Assembly (NCBI GenBank): GCA_947471745.1
Contig: CANJKZ010000139.1
Location: 1,502,501 to 1,566,500 of the forward strand
Direction of reading: 5' to 3'
DNA length: 64,000 nucleotides
Source of the DNA: Closterium sp. Naga37s-1
Lineage: Eukaryota; Streptophyta; Zygnematophyceae; Desmidiales; Closteriaceae
Positions 1 through 10,146 of this stretch are shown here, piece by piece. Below the pieces are notes generated by a model. That model ran no database searches. It saw only the letters and a list, made by a program, of their open reading frames with translations, and had not been told where the DNA came from. How positions within the stretch are numbered: the stretch's first letter is position 1; each line of letters begins with the position of its first letter. The position numbers and the translations under genes were made by a program.

Positions 1-2
1 CG

Positions 3-1172
3 GCGGCTGCAGGCTCCTCGCAGGGTGACGTCGGAGGTCGACGAAGCGGACTATCGCCGATGTCGGCGACCCAGGTGACGGCAGGCAGGATTGCACCGAG
101 CTACGGCTACTTCAAGTTTACGCCGGACAGGATCTTGGTCACCCCGCCGCTCGTTGGTCGACCAGACATTCTCACCTGGAAGGAAGCTATCGAGCCCCAG
201 CTGGAGATGGCCGGGCTGATCGGCTTCGCCCGAGGGACCGTGGCGACGCCGGAGGAGCACCACGCCGACTTACGAGCGGAGTTCCGCGCCGTGCAGCTGT
301 TGACCTTCACGGTCATCTCGCGGTGCTGCTCGCCGGGCGTGCAGATCGCCTTGAAGTGGTGCCGAGAGTACCTCGACGCCGGCCACCGGGCGTGGTACTT
401 CATTGAGTCGACCTACCAAGTCACCGACGACTTGTTCATCGCCCAGCTGGAGGGGCAGCTGACACACCTGCGTATGGGCGACGAGGAGACTGCTACCGAC
501 TACTGCAACCGAGCCCGGCGAATTCTCGCCACCATCAGGATGGCCGGCGCGCAGTATACGACCGCGTCGTACGTCACCCACGTCATGCAGGGACTCTCGA
601 GCAGCTACAACCTCCTGAAGCGGCTGTCCATGGCGCCGAGCACGAGGACGACGCTCAACGAGGACAACTTGACCTCGTACATCCTACAGGACGAGGCGAT
701 GCAGGAGGCAGAGCGGTCCCAGGAGCTCTTGGTGCAGGCAAACTTCGTCGCCCCGGCGAAGCAAGGAGGTCGACCTGGGCAGCGCGGGCAGGCCGGCGGC
801 GGTAGTAGCAGTGGCTGGATGCCGACCAAGGAAGTCGACAAGAAGAAGTCGACCAAGGAGAGTGGTCGAATAGGAGGAGGTCGACGTCGGGAGTGCTGGC
901 TGTGTGGCGACCCTGACCACCTCTCCTTCGAGTGCCCCGACCGCAGTGACTCCAAAGACGACGACGCCAAGGGAGGCCGCGGGAGGTCTGGCAGTCGCCG
1001 TCCTCGTCGAGGAGGAAACCAGCCGCGCAAGGAGAAGAAGTCGACCAAGACGTCGACCTCGGCGAAGGACGCCGACTCCTCTGCTGGCGGCAAGGGGCGG
1101 GACGACAAGACGGCGTCGTGCTCGCTGGTCGGCAGTAGGTGGCTGTCAGCGGCGGTGGGCGGCAGTAGGTGA
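3..1172 (+). CDS. Copia Gag polyprotein fragment, no pol behind it
   Basis: The frame is open from base 3 to a TGA at 1170-1172, so the true start lies outside the window; the ATG at 60 is internal, because the codons before it match the Gag of element A (AAAGSS...). It encodes a copia Gag: a capsid-like domain (about residues 30-220 from the ATG), a basic Ser/Lys/Arg-rich stretch, and a classical zinc knuckle CWLCGDPDHLSFEC (C-x2-C-x4-H-x4-C) at genomic 894-936. Homology to Gag of A (6318-10058) ends near 1130, where A would continue into protease; here the sequence turns into GC-rich repeats. It is therefore a truncated relative of A in the opposite orientation. The capsid would coat element RNA in cytoplasmic particles. 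The reading frame is intact, so it could be expressed, but there is no linked pol. Confidence 0.75.
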   Translation, partial: AAAGSSQGDVGGRRSGLSPMSATQVTAGRIAPSYGYFKFTPDRILVTPPLVGRPDILTWKEAIEPQLEMAGLIGFARGTVATPEEHHADLRAEFRAVQLLTFTVISRCCSPGVQIALKWCREYLDAGHRAWYFIESTYQVTDDLFIAQLEGQLTHLRMGDEETATDYCNRARRILATIRMAGAQYTTASYVTHVMQGLSSSYNLLKRLSMAPSTRTTLNEDNLTSYILQDEAMQEAERSQELLVQANFVAPAKQGGRPGQRGQAGGGSSSGWMPTKEVDKKKSTKESGRIGGGRRRECWLCGDPDHLSFECPDRSDSKDDDAKGGRGRSGSRRPRRGGNQPRKEKKSTKTSTSAKDADSSAGGKGRDDKTASCSLVGSRWLSAAVGGSR

Positions 1173-1662
1173 CTATGGGCGACGGTGGGCCGATTAGGGC
1201 GGCTATGGGCACAACCGTGCGCAGCTATTATTCTGAGCGCTGCTAGTGCTGCAGCCGCTAGCACAGTGCGCTGCTGCGTGCAATGCAGCAGTGCGCTATT
1301 GCGTGCACTCTGTAGGTGTTGTGATGCACGCAGCTGTAATTGTGCGCGCCGCTTTGCGCGCTGCTGCGGCTGTGCTCGGCGCTGCGCGAGCTGCTGCGGC
1401 TGTGCGTGCCACTCTGCGTGTGCTATGGCGTGAGCGCGCTTCTTTGGCGGTGCGAGCGCTACCTACGACGGGAAGCGCGCTGACTACAGCGTGATCGCGC
1501 GCTGCTTCTAGGGGCGCGCGACGGAGGAGGACGGGACGGCTGGCTGGCGTGATGCACCACAGAGCTATGGACGGCTGGCTGGGTGGAAGGAGGAGCAAGG
1601 GAGGTAGGTAACTTGGTCTAGGAGGTAGGTAAATAGGCCTAGGAGCTAAGCGCATGATACCA
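1173..1662 (-). repeat. GC-rich leader remnant of a minus-strand copia element
   Basis: A low-complexity GC-rich tract full of short repeats (ggcagtaggtg, gcgctgctgcggctgtgc). Leaders of elements B, E, F and P in this window have the same character, and an LTR with a primer-binding-like end abuts at 1663. I read it as the 5' untranslated leader of an element on the minus strand. Open frames here are products of composition, not genes. Confidence 0.45.
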
Positions 1663-1779
1663 TCTCGGAGTTACTTAGCGAAATGTCTTGAATATTAAGG
1701 AAAGGGGTACAAATAGGAACGCCGAGAGAAGTGTTGTACCCTACACTATGCATCTCACTACAGCCTAACATATGTAACA
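1663..1779 (-). repeat. 5' LTR remnant of a short-LTR copia element
   Basis: Read on the minus strand it starts TGTTACATATG, contains the family landmarks GGCTGTAGTG, GGGTACAACA and TATTTGTACCCC seen in the 128-140 bp LTRs of E and N, and is followed by TGGTATCATGCGC, a variant initiator-Met primer-binding site (1650-1662). The U5 end does not finish in CA, so it is old or truncated. No second LTR or target duplication is visible. Confidence 0.5.
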
Positions 1780-3610
1780 GAGTTAAAAATATAAACGCAC
1801 AGCCCCCATCCCCATATGCACCCGCTTATTTGTTGTGCAAATGCTGGTGTTGACTTTCTTGGTTGGATTTTGTGTTTCATATTACCTACTTCCTGTAATG
1901 TCGGGGCAAAGATGCTCCGAACTGCAGTTTGAAAATCAAGAATCCAGGTCACCTTGCATCCTCATCCCTCATTCCCCTTCTGGTCACCCCGCATCCTCCT
2001 TGCCCCCACCCCGCGTTTCCCCTCCACTATCCCTACCCCTCATTCCGCCTACCCTTGCACATTCATCCCTGAATACCCTTGCGCTCACCCCTCATGCCCA
2101 TCCGCGCTCTTACCCCATTCCCCCAACCGTACACGGATCCCTCTCTTTCCATGCCCTCACCCACCATTCTCCCTTTCCTTAATCTCCCCTACGCTCACCC
2201 CTATTTCCCAAGGCGCACACCCATCTTTACCCCTTTCCATGAACCCATCATCCACCCTACGCTCGCCCTCCTTGGCCGCAAAGGCGCATACTCTTCTTTC
2301 CCCGAGGATCTTAGAGCGCGGCACCATTTTGGTTTTTTTTTTTGTTTGTAAAACTTTGAACTATTTATAACAAACCATGCTACTAACGCGTTTCGAACCG
2401 TTGTTGAATTATGTTGCCCTCATCCCTCGTCGTTCCTTTGACACGCGCATACCCATCCTCCACGATTCTCCCAGCACCCACCCAGCATTTCCCCCGTGCT
2501 CACTCAACTTTCCATTCGTGCTGGTCTATCTGGACACCCTAGCTGGACGATCAGTGGTGACCGACCTCATTCGATTACTGTTTTGGTTCCTCGCAACTCC
2601 CCCCTTGGGAACCCAAAAACCCAGCCCGTCGTTTTAGGGAGTGTGTACTAGCGCTCGAAAACATTCGAACTTTGATGCTAACCTGTTTTCGTGAAGTTCG
2701 TGAATCATCTTCGATTTTTTTTACACTTTCGAGTTTGACGTGTTCGAATTCTGAATTCCCGCCACTATTCAAACAGCACTATGGAGCGCGGCTCGGCCTC
2801 AACCTTGTGCGACGTTATTGTTGGAGTGAACTGCTGCTGCTGCTCGCGTGGCACCAGCATGGGGGGAGAAAAATTCACGTGGCACAAATTTTTTGCCACA
2901 TTTGCCCCGTCATCAGAAATTCGCATGTGCAAAAGGCATCTTGCAAAATCGCCCACTCGCCACCATAGCATCCATATCTCCATACTGCAAGGCAGCATCT
3001 CCTCTTCACCAATAAAAACCTATCAATCCTCCAGCTCATCTCTCATCCTATCCTCATCACCTTCCCAATACCAACATCCACCAATCAATCAAAAGATTCC
3101 CTACCAGGCCTTAAAATCAAAGCCACATTTATTCCACTCACCACGCCTTCACTTCAAGGCCACGTTCATTCACCTCACCAAGCCTTCACTTCAAGGCCAC
3201 ATTCATGTTGTTCAGGATCCGTCACTTTGAGAGCTTACGACGAACCCATTTCTCAACTAAACGCAAATCCGATCGGTAGGATTGTGCGCCTTAGGCTTAG
3301 CTACCATCTCCAACTTGAATCACTTAAAAAAATGATCTATACAGTGAGCTCCAATTTAAAACGTCCAGGAGCCGCATGACTAGAATGGTGGAGGAAGTAC
3401 AAGCATGAAGGCATAGAATGGTTGGAGTTGGGGACTCCAAGAGAACCATGAGAGGGAAGGGGTTCTCCAAGAGCTATGGAAGGATGGTGGGAACCTTCCT
3501 AGCAGCAAGGATGCAACCCTCAGCATGAGGTCCTTGAGGTGTCACATGCAAAATCCAATCTAGTTGGATTTTGCCTAGGTGTTGCAACATTTGCAACCCA
3601 TGCTAGAAAC
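1780..3610. other. Non-coding stretch, no gene seen
   Basis: No frame with recognisable protein features. 1940-2330 is strongly strand-asymmetric (C/T/A, very little G) with repeated 'ccctcattcccc'-like words and ends in a T run. The remainder is AT-rich unique-looking DNA. The last bases (ctagaaac) continue directly at 11299 once element A is removed. Confidence 0.6.
3137..3208. repeat. Two-copy 36-bp tandem repeat
   Basis: Two near-identical units containing 'gccttcacttcaaggccac', with a third degenerate unit just upstream (about 3103-3136). Local duplication in non-coding DNA. Confidence 0.65.
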
Positions 3611-4750
3611 TGCGGAGAGACACTCTACAACGGTAGTGAGCTTGACTACGGGGGTTGGCACGAACTACTCGAGGTGATCGTAGCTTTGCTTGCGTTCCTT
3701 AGCACTTGCACATTCACAGGAGAAGTTGGCAAGAGTTTCACTAGCAAAGTTGGAATTACAGAATGATTGAACAAGCAATGACAACAATGACTACATCAGG
3801 CACCTAGCAACTCTGCAGCCAGCTTGGTCGACCGCCTGCCAGCATTGCGTAGAGGAGCCGCGCCAGCACTGCAGAAGGGCGACCTGCCAACGCTGCAGGT
3901 CGACGGCGTGCCAACGCTACAGCGGAGCGGCTGTCCAGCGTTGCCCGGTAGAAGACAGCAGTGCGCACGCTCGCAGGTGCACGCAGACGATTGGCCCGAC
4001 TTGCACCGTTGTGCATCCGTCGGCTGTTGTCTGCGCCTGACGAGCCACATCGACTTGGGGATACCAGCCCGGAGTCGCCTTCGCCATCGCGACCTCGACG
4101 ACGTTCGCGTGCCTCCGCAGAACTCGTCGAGCAGGTTACCCGGTCGACCTGGTCGACCACCAGGTGCTTCCGGTCGACCACCACTGCTTCTGGTCGACCA
4201 CCAGGTCCCTCTGGTCGACCACCAGGTGCCTCTGGTCGACCACAACTCCCGTCGAGCTACCCCCTGGTCGACGGACCCCTTCCGTCGACCAGAACCGTCA
4301 GCGGTTGTCGCCGAGCTCCCCTCGTCGACCGCTGCTCACTTGTCAGGTCGACGGACTGCTCCGTCGACCTCCCGGTCGAACTGCAGGTCGACAGACTGCT
4401 CCCGGTCGAGCTGCAGATCGACGGACTGCTCCCGGTCGAGCTGCAGGTCGACGGGGACCCCCTGGTCGAGCTGCAGGTCGACGGAAACCTCCCGGTCAAG
4501 CTGCAGGTCGACGGGGGCCTCCCGGTCGAACTGCCCCTCCTGGTCGACGGCCCACCCGTCGCCCAGACCAGTCAGTTGCAGCTGTCGAGCTCCCTGGTCG
4601 ACAGCAGCACCACAGCAGTCCCCTGCAGCTCGACGATGCCTGTCGAGCATCTCTCCCACTGTGAACGGTCGGCTGCTACTCCCGTACATCCGACCAAGTT
4701 GTCGGCGTTGCCCAAGCGAGGGCGGGGCCAACACTCCATTCCTGTTAACA
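3611..4750 (-). repeat. 3' LTR of element A
   Basis: 1140 bp, ending in TG/CA, near-identical to 10159-11298. On the minus strand it follows a purine-rich tract (GGCAGGGGAG, complement of 4751-4760), the expected plus-strand primer. It is packed with GTCGAC palindromes and gives long spurious frames on both strands. Confidence 0.95.
4371..4550. repeat. 30-bp GTCGAC-rich tandem repeats inside the LTR
   Basis: About six units of 30 bp built on 'cggtcgagctgcaggtcga', each centred on GTCGAC with a CTGCAG beside it. The same array is in the other LTR at about 10919-11098, and GTCGAC is also frequent across the rest of the LTR (for example 4140-4270). Confidence 0.85.
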
Positions 4751-4760
4751 CTCCCCTGCC
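4751..4760 (-). promoter_or_regulatory. Polypurine tract of element A
   Basis: On the minus strand GGCAGGGGAG lies immediately before the 3' LTR (TGTTAACAGG...), the usual position of the RNase H-resistant primer for plus-strand DNA synthesis. Confidence 0.65.
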
Positions 4761-4868
4761 GCGCTCACGCTTCGGCCTCCAGCCCACACGGCAGTACTCC
4801 ACGGAGAAAACTCGTCCTCGGCGTGCACCCCACACACAGCACGCCGTCACCGCACCAGCCGTGCACCC

Positions 4869-5402
4869 CTACTGCTGCACCTCATCGTCGCCGTCGCCGA
4901 CGTCGGCGAGACGAACTTGGCCGATGGCGACAGAGCACCGGTTGAAAGCCGGAAAATGCAGCGCCTTCGTCAGGAAGTCCGCCGGCTGCTCGGTGGTCGG
5001 GATGTATTTCAGCACGAATTTCCCGCGCCTCACCATGTGCTGCAGCCAGGCGTAGCGTCGCTCCATGTGCTTGAGGTTGCCCGTCAGCCCCAAGCCCTCA
5101 GCGACCGTGATTGCCGACTTGTTGTCGACGCGGAGGGTGGTCGGCTTCCCGGCGTCGAGCAGCTTGAATTCCGCAAGGAGGAAGCGAAGTCGACGCCCCT
5201 CCTTGCCGGCGTCCGTGGCCGCCACGTACTCCGACTCGGTCGATGACAATGTCGCGCACTTGATGCGCGAGCTCGACCAGGAGACGGCGGCCCCTCCGTA
5301 GACGAACACGTAGCCTCCCGTGCTCGTCCGGTTCTGCTTGTCGCCCGCGTCGTCGGCATCGACGTAGCCGATCAGCTCCAACGATTCTGGTCCACCGCTG
5401 AA
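4869..5402 (-). CDS. RNase H domain of element A (downstream of a TAG)
   Basis: Continues the RT frame after the TAG at 5403-5405. It starts in the connection region (SLELIGYVDADD; the D of YVDAD is the first RNase H acidic residue) and includes SSTESEYVA (the second acidic residue, E), LRVDNKSAI (third, D) and the C-terminal PADFLTKAL motif typical of copia RNase H. It would remove the RNA strand during reverse transcription. There is no plausible initiation site, so it would be made only as part of the polyprotein. It ends in TAG at 4869-4871. Confidence 0.85.
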   Translation of the reverse strand, partial: FSGGPESLELIGYVDADDAGDKQNRTSTGGYVFVYGGAAVSWSSSRIKCATLSSTESEYVAATDAGKEGRRLRFLLAEFKLLDAGKPTTLRVDNKSAITVAEGLGLTGNLKHMERRYAWLQHMVRRGKFVLKYIPTTEQPADFLTKALHFPAFNRCSVAIGQVRLADVGDGDDEVQQ

Positions 5403-6317
5403 CTACAGGGCGGTGTCGCGGGTGTCGACAAGGTAGGCTAGGCAGCGGTCGACCTCGCGCCAATGCTGGTCGCTTCTCACCGTGAGGCCGCTCCCCAGCT
5501 TGCTGCAGGCGAACGCGATGTCCGGCCTCGTCGTCGTCGCCGCGAACTGCAGCGAGCCGACCTTCTGCCGGTACTCCTCCTCCTCGAGCTCCTGAGCCTC
5601 CTCGTCGTCGAACGTCAGCTGAGCGTAGGCGTCGACCGAGACCGGCGTCTTCGGGACTCGACCGCCCTGCCCCTCGTCGATGAAGCGCCTGCGCAGCTTG
5701 TCGGCGTAGCCCTGCTGGTGCAGCCACAGCTTCCTGGCCGGCCTGTCGCGCACAATCTCCAGCCCAAGGTACTTCACCACCGGCGAGATCTCACGCAGCT
5801 CGAAGGCGGCCTCCAGAAGCTCCTTCAGCTCCTTCAGCATCGTGGTGCTGCTGCTGGCGGCGAGCAGGTCGTCGACGTAGACCAGCACCCAGCAGGTCAC
5901 TCCGACGTCGCCGGCCTTGAAGTAGAGCGCCTCGTCGACCTGACTCTTCTTCCAGCCAGCGCCCAGCAGCACACTGTCGAGAGCCCTGTACCACAGCAGC
6001 GGCGACTGCTTCAGCCCGTAGAGGCTCTTCAGCAGCTTGCACACCCGGCCGGTCCCGTCGTCGAAGTAGTCCGGCTGGTACATGTAGAGCACCCTGTCGA
6101 GCTTGCTCTGCAAGAAAGCGTTCTTCATTTCGAGCTGCATCAGGTGGAGATCGAGGACGGCGACGATGCTGAGGAAGATCCTCAGCGTGACGTAGCTGCT
6201 CACCGGCGAGTACGTCTCGTCGTAGTCGGCGCCGTACACCTGCGTGAAGCCCTTCACGACCAGCCTTGCCTTCTCGCGCTCGACGGTGTCGTCGATGCGG
6301 TACTTGGTCGTTAGCAC
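5403..6317 (-). CDS. Reverse transcriptase of element A
   Basis: Copia-type RT (RVT_2 family) in frame with the upstream Gag-integrase frame but cut from it by TAA 6318-6320. Landmarks: KARLVVKGFTQVYGADYDET, METYSPV-like region, MKNAFLQ, CKLLKSLYGLKQ and the catalytic VYVDDLL, then the thumb and 'RPDIAFACSKL'. The TAA stands where copia elements have Trp (KNRWVLTTKYR). It ends at a TAG (5403-5405) just before RNase H. The catalytic YVDD is intact; it copies element RNA into DNA in the particle if translated. Confidence 0.88.
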   Translation of the reverse strand: MLTTKYRIDDTVEREKARLVVKGFTQVYGADYDETYSPVSSYVTLRIFLSIVAVLDLHLMQLEMKNAFLQSKLDRVLYMYQPDYFDDGTGRVCKLLKSLYGLKQSPLLWYRALDSVLLGAGWKKSQVDEALYFKAGDVGVTCWVLVYVDDLLAASSSTTMLKELKELLEAAFELREISPVVKYLGLEIVRDRPARKLWLHQQGYADKLRRRFIDEGQGGRVPKTPVSVDAYAQLTFDDEEAQELEEEEYRQKVGSLQFAATTTRPDIAFACSKLGSGLTVRSDQHWREVDRCLAYLVDTRDTAL

Positions 6318-9300
6318 TTACCGGTTCTTCATTATGTTCACCCCGCGTGGGCGTTCGACCAGCTCCCAAGTCCCCATACCGATGAGGCCACGGATCTCTT
6401 CTTCCATGGCGGCCTTCACCGCCTCGCCCTTCCAGCTCGACAGCGCCTCCTTCACCGTCATCGTGGAGATGTCCCAGCGGTGTTCGGGGTCAGCATGCAC
6501 GTCAGGGTCGAGCTCCGGCAGGTCTTCATCCTCCTCGGCATCGTCGTACAATAAGTCGTCGTCGACCTCGTCGTACACTGTGGTGAAGGCAGCTGGCGGT
6601 AGGCAGGCGTGGAAGCTCAACCGCTCCGGCGGCCGTCGAGCTCGACCGGTGCGTCGCAGCGCAGGCTTCGTGATCGGCACTTCCACCACGTCGCTGTCGG
6701 TGGACTCCTCACCCGCCGACTGCTCCCCTTCCTCGTCGACGTCCTCGTCGTCGACCAGCTGCTTCGACCCTTCGACCGGCTGCTCGTCTGCTGCTGACTT
6801 AAACAGCTCCCCTGTCGACCGCTCCGGCTGCTGCTCCCCTGTCGAGTGTACCCCTGCTGTTGCCTCCTGTTCGACCGGCTCCCCTGTCTGGTGCTCCCCT
6901 GTCGTCGACGGCTTCCCATCGTGGTCGACGAGCTTGGCGCCTTGTCGACCGCCGGCGATGCCACTGGCCGGCGCCACAGGCGACGCCTCAAGGCTCCCCT
7001 CATCGCCGGTGGCCGACACAGATGTCGAAGCATGCCGATCTGCGACGGGAGAGGGAGGAGCAAGAACAGGGGGAGGTGGAAGAACCTCCACAACATCATC
7101 ATCCGCAGGCTCGTCGACCTCGGCGAGCAGCGGAACCGTCGCCGTCGAGGTGTCCGTCGGCGGGTGTACCAGCGTCCGCCCCGACGCCGGCCCATACTTC
7201 GCCTTCCACACCTCCAGCGACAGCGTCTCGTAGAAGATCACCTCGATCGACGTGACCACCCTGTGGGCGGTCAGGTCGAGCACCTCCCACCCCTTGCTCT
7301 CCAGCGACACACCCAGGTGAAGCCCCCAACGAGCCTTCGGCGCCAGCTTCCCACCGCGCTGGTGCTCGGGAACCATGAACTGCACCATGCAGCCCCATAC
7401 CCGCGCCAGCGTGAGGTCGGGCTTCTTCCCGGTCAACAGCTGGAACGGAGTCGTTCCCGGCGGCGTCGTCGACCGCTCCAAGCAGTTGCGAACCCAGACA
7501 GCCTGTCGAAGAGCGAGGTGCCACCCGTGGTGCTGCACGCCCATGTGCAGCAGCATCGTTCGCACGGACTCGACGACCGTGCGCATCTCCCGCTCAGCCA
7601 TGCCATTCTGCTGCGGAGTGTAGGGGCACGTCAGGTCGTGGACGATGCCCTTCCCGTCGACGAAGTCGGTGAATGCCTTCCCGAGGAACTCCCCGCCTCG
7701 ATCGGAGCATAGCGACAGCACCGACGTCTTCGTCTGCCGTTCCACCAGCACCAGCCACCTCTGGAACTCCCGCAGCGCGTCGCTCTTCTTAGCGACCGGC
7801 ATTGCCCATACAGATCGAGTATGGCGATCCTTCAGCAGCAGGAAGTACAAGCTGCCATCCTTGGCAGCCACTCGAAATGGCCCGCACAAGTCAATGTGCA
7901 CGACAGCCAGCGCCTCCTCTGCGTCCGAGCCCTTGGCGGGGAAGGTGTGCCGCGCCAGCTTTCCTCCGACGCACGAGACACACGGCAAGTCTGCTCCGGT
8001 CGACGGCGTGATGTCAAGCCCAGTAGCAACGCCATGCTTCGCCGAACTCTTGATCGTGTCGACGCCGACGTGCGCGAGCCTCGCATGCAGCCGGTCAGGG
8101 GTCGACTTGGTCGCCGAGACGATTGCCCGCAGAGCTACCACCTCGGTCGACGGTGACCGCGTCGAGCAGGGGCGAAGGTCGGTGCAGAGGACTCGTCCGG
8201 TGTAGCGTGCTCGACCGAGCACCTCCCCGGTCGAGGCGACGAGCAGCATCTCGTCGCCGTCGCCCTGCAGCTGCACTCCGTTCTCCTTCAGCTGGCCAAC
8301 AGATAGCAGGTTCGCCTGTACCCCCGGAACGTAGAGCACGTCGGGGATGAGGACCCGCTTTCCGGCCTCCCCTTGCAGAGCGACGGTTCCGCGACCCTCG
8401 ACAGGTTGCAGCGCCCCGTTGAATCCACGCACGTGCTTCACGCCGTTGCTTGGCGCCATGTCGACGAAGACCGCCTTCGTCCCCATCAGGTGGTGGGAGC
8501 ACCCGATGTCGAGCAGCACCGCCATCGGGTTGGCCTGCACAGCTGCCGCCACCGCCTGGAAGTCCTCGCCAGCCTCCGGCGCCAGCGAGACCGTCGGCTC
8601 CACTACGCCGACCATCGAGCACGACGCCTCCCCGTCGCCTCGGCTCTTGCCGCTGGAGGTGTCGACGTCCTTCGTCGACGACGTCTTCTTCGACGTCTGC
8701 TTCTCCTTGCGCGGCTTCTCATCTCGACGGGGGCGACGACTGGCCGATCGACCGCGGCCTCCCTTGTTGTCGTCCTCGTCGCTGTCATCGCGGTCGGGGC
8801 ACTCGAAGGAGAGATGGTTGGGGTCGCCGCAGATCCAGCACTCCCGTCGTCGACCACTACCTCGTGGACCCTTGTCCCGCGTCGACCTCTTCTCGTCGAC
8901 GTCCTTCGTCGACCGCCCACCTCCGCTACCACCTCCGCCCGGCTTCCCGCGCTGCCCTTGCTGCTGATGCAGCTTCGTCGGTGCAGCGTAGTTTGCCTGC
9001 GGAAGGAGCTCTGTGGGCTGTTCGGCCTCCTGCATCGCCTCATCTTGAAGAATGTAGCTGGTGATGGAGTCCTCGTCGAGGGACTCACGCGTGCCGGGCA
9101 CCATCATCATCCTCTTCATGAGGTTGTAGTCGCGCGGAAGGCCCTTAACGATGTGGGTGATATAGGACGCCGTCGAGTATTCGGCGCCCGCCATCCGCAT
9201 CTCAGCCAGGATCCGTCGAGCACGGTTGTAGTAGTCCGTCGCCGACTCCTGCTCGCCCATCCGAATGTGTGTCATCTTCTCCTCCAGCTGTCCGATGTAC

Positions 9301-10058
9301 AGGTCGTCCCTGACCTGGTACGTCGACAGGATGAAGTGCCATGCCTGGTGACCAGCATCCAGTCGCTCTCGACAGCTCCTGAGCGCCAGCTGCACCACCG
9401 GCGAGCAGCACCTCAAGATGACCATGAAGGTGAGCAAGTGGGCCGCACGAAACTCCCCGCGCAGCTCGACATCGTCCACGGGCGGAGTTGGCACTGTGCC
9501 GTCGGCGAAGCCCTTCAGCCCGGCGACCTCCAGTTGAGGTTCTATCGACTCCCTACAGGTGATGAGGTCCCGTCGACCTTGCAGAGGTGCGACGGTGATC
9601 CGGTCCGGCGAGAACTTGAAGTAGCCATACGCCGGCGCAATCCTGCCTGCCGTCACACGCGTTGTCGCCGAGAGCCCTCCACCGCTTCGTAGAGGAGAGC
9701 GACGTCGTCCATCGACGTCGGCACACGAGCTGCCTGCAGCCGCCGTCGACCGCTGCACTCGCGCTTGGATTCCGTCGACACCACCGTCGACCTTGATCAC
9801 CCCTCTCTGCTTTGTGCCTTCGCTGCTGCTGACTCGTGCACCACCGTCGACCTCGTCGTCGACGCCATCTTCGTTGCGCACCGGTCGAGGAGATGCAGGA
9901 CGGGAAGGGTGTTCCGTCGCCCACTGCGACCGGATGCCCAACTCGGCGATCACCAAGGGGATCGTCCCGTACTCGCCATCCGCGTGGCGTCTCCTCGCGT
10001 CAACCAAACGTGCCTCCAAGGTGTCCGCTACGCCCTCATCAACTACGGGGTCGACCAT
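6318..10058 (-). CDS. Gag-protease-integrase polyprotein of element A
   Basis: 1246 codons from an ATG about 100 nt inside the 5' LTR. Order: acidic N-terminus, capsid-like domain (about residues 130-310), zinc knuckle CWICGDPNHLSFEC (C-x2-C-x4-H-x4-C), protease around LLDIGCSHHLMG, the pre-integrase zinc region (LHARLAHVG...CVSCVGGKLAR), integrase with D (VVHIDLCGPF), D (CSDRGGEF) and E (GMAEREMR), a long acidic linker, then the first RT residues (MKNR) before TAA. The protease motif reads D-I-G where aspartic proteases need D-S/T-G, so it is probably impaired. Integrase appears complete. The 3-1172 gag is a close relative. Confidence 0.9.
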   Translation of the reverse strand: MVDPVVDEGVADTLEARLVDARRRHADGEYGTIPLVIAELGIRSQWATEHPSRPASPRPVRNEDGVDDEVDGGARVSSSEGTKQRGVIKVDGGVDGIQARVQRSTAAAGSSCADVDGRRRSPLRSGGGLSATTRVTAGRIAPAYGYFKFSPDRITVAPLQGRRDLITCRESIEPQLEVAGLKGFADGTVPTPPVDDVELRGEFRAAHLLTFMVILRCCSPVVQLALRSCRERLDAGHQAWHFILSTYQVRDDLYIGQLEEKMTHIRMGEQESATDYYNRARRILAEMRMAGAEYSTASYITHIVKGLPRDYNLMKRMMMVPGTRESLDEDSITSYILQDEAMQEAEQPTELLPQANYAAPTKLHQQQGQRGKPGGGGSGGGRSTKDVDEKRSTRDKGPRGSGRRRECWICGDPNHLSFECPDRDDSDEDDNKGGRGRSASRRPRRDEKPRKEKQTSKKTSSTKDVDTSSGKSRGDGEASCSMVGVVEPTVSLAPEAGEDFQAVAAAVQANPMAVLLDIGCSHHLMGTKAVFVDMAPSNGVKHVRGFNGALQPVEGRGTVALQGEAGKRVLIPDVLYVPGVQANLLSVGQLKENGVQLQGDGDEMLLVASTGEVLGRARYTGRVLCTDLRPCSTRSPSTEVVALRAIVSATKSTPDRLHARLAHVGVDTIKSSAKHGVATGLDITPSTGADLPCVSCVGGKLARHTFPAKGSDAEEALAVVHIDLCGPFRVAAKDGSLYFLLLKDRHTRSVWAMPVAKKSDALREFQRWLVLVERQTKTSVLSLCSDRGGEFLGKAFTDFVDGKGIVHDLTCPYTPQQNGMAEREMRTVVESVRTMLLHMGVQHHGWHLALRQAVWVRNCLERSTTPPGTTPFQLLTGKKPDLTLARVWGCMVQFMVPEHQRGGKLAPKARWGLHLGVSLESKGWEVLDLTAHRVVTSIEVIFYETLSLEVWKAKYGPASGRTLVHPPTDTSTATVPLLAEVDEPADDDVVEVLPPPPVLAPPSPVADRHASTSVSATGDEGSLEASPVAPASGIAGGRQGAKLVDHDGKPSTTGEHQTGEPVEQEATAGVHSTGEQQPERSTGELFKSAADEQPVEGSKQLVDDEDVDEEGEQSAGEESTDSDVVEVPITKPALRRTGRARRPPERLSFHACLPPAAFTTVYDEVDDDLLYDDAEEDEDLPELDPDVHADPEHRWDISTMTVKEALSSWKGEAVKAAMEEEIRGLIGMGTWELVERPRGVNIMKNR

Positions 10059-10146
10059 GGCGACTAACGCTGCTGCCGGCCTACGAACGACTTAGTAGGT
10101 GCAAAAGTCGGCTCCTATCTGAAGGTAATCTGCGGCGCCGTCCACG

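Noticed and set aside
3824..4945. Open frames of 373, 364 and 166 codons in the A LTR, with counterparts at 10372-11403
   Set aside because: They lie in a GTCGAC-repeat LTR, occur in several frames on both strands, appear in both LTRs and have no domain; the LTR repeats keep them open.
6305..6320. GTAAGTGCTAAC at the first stop of A as a splice donor that would remove the stop
   Set aside because: RT coding continues at the next codon with no missing residues, so an intron starting there would delete RT sequence; the match to a splice site looks accidental.
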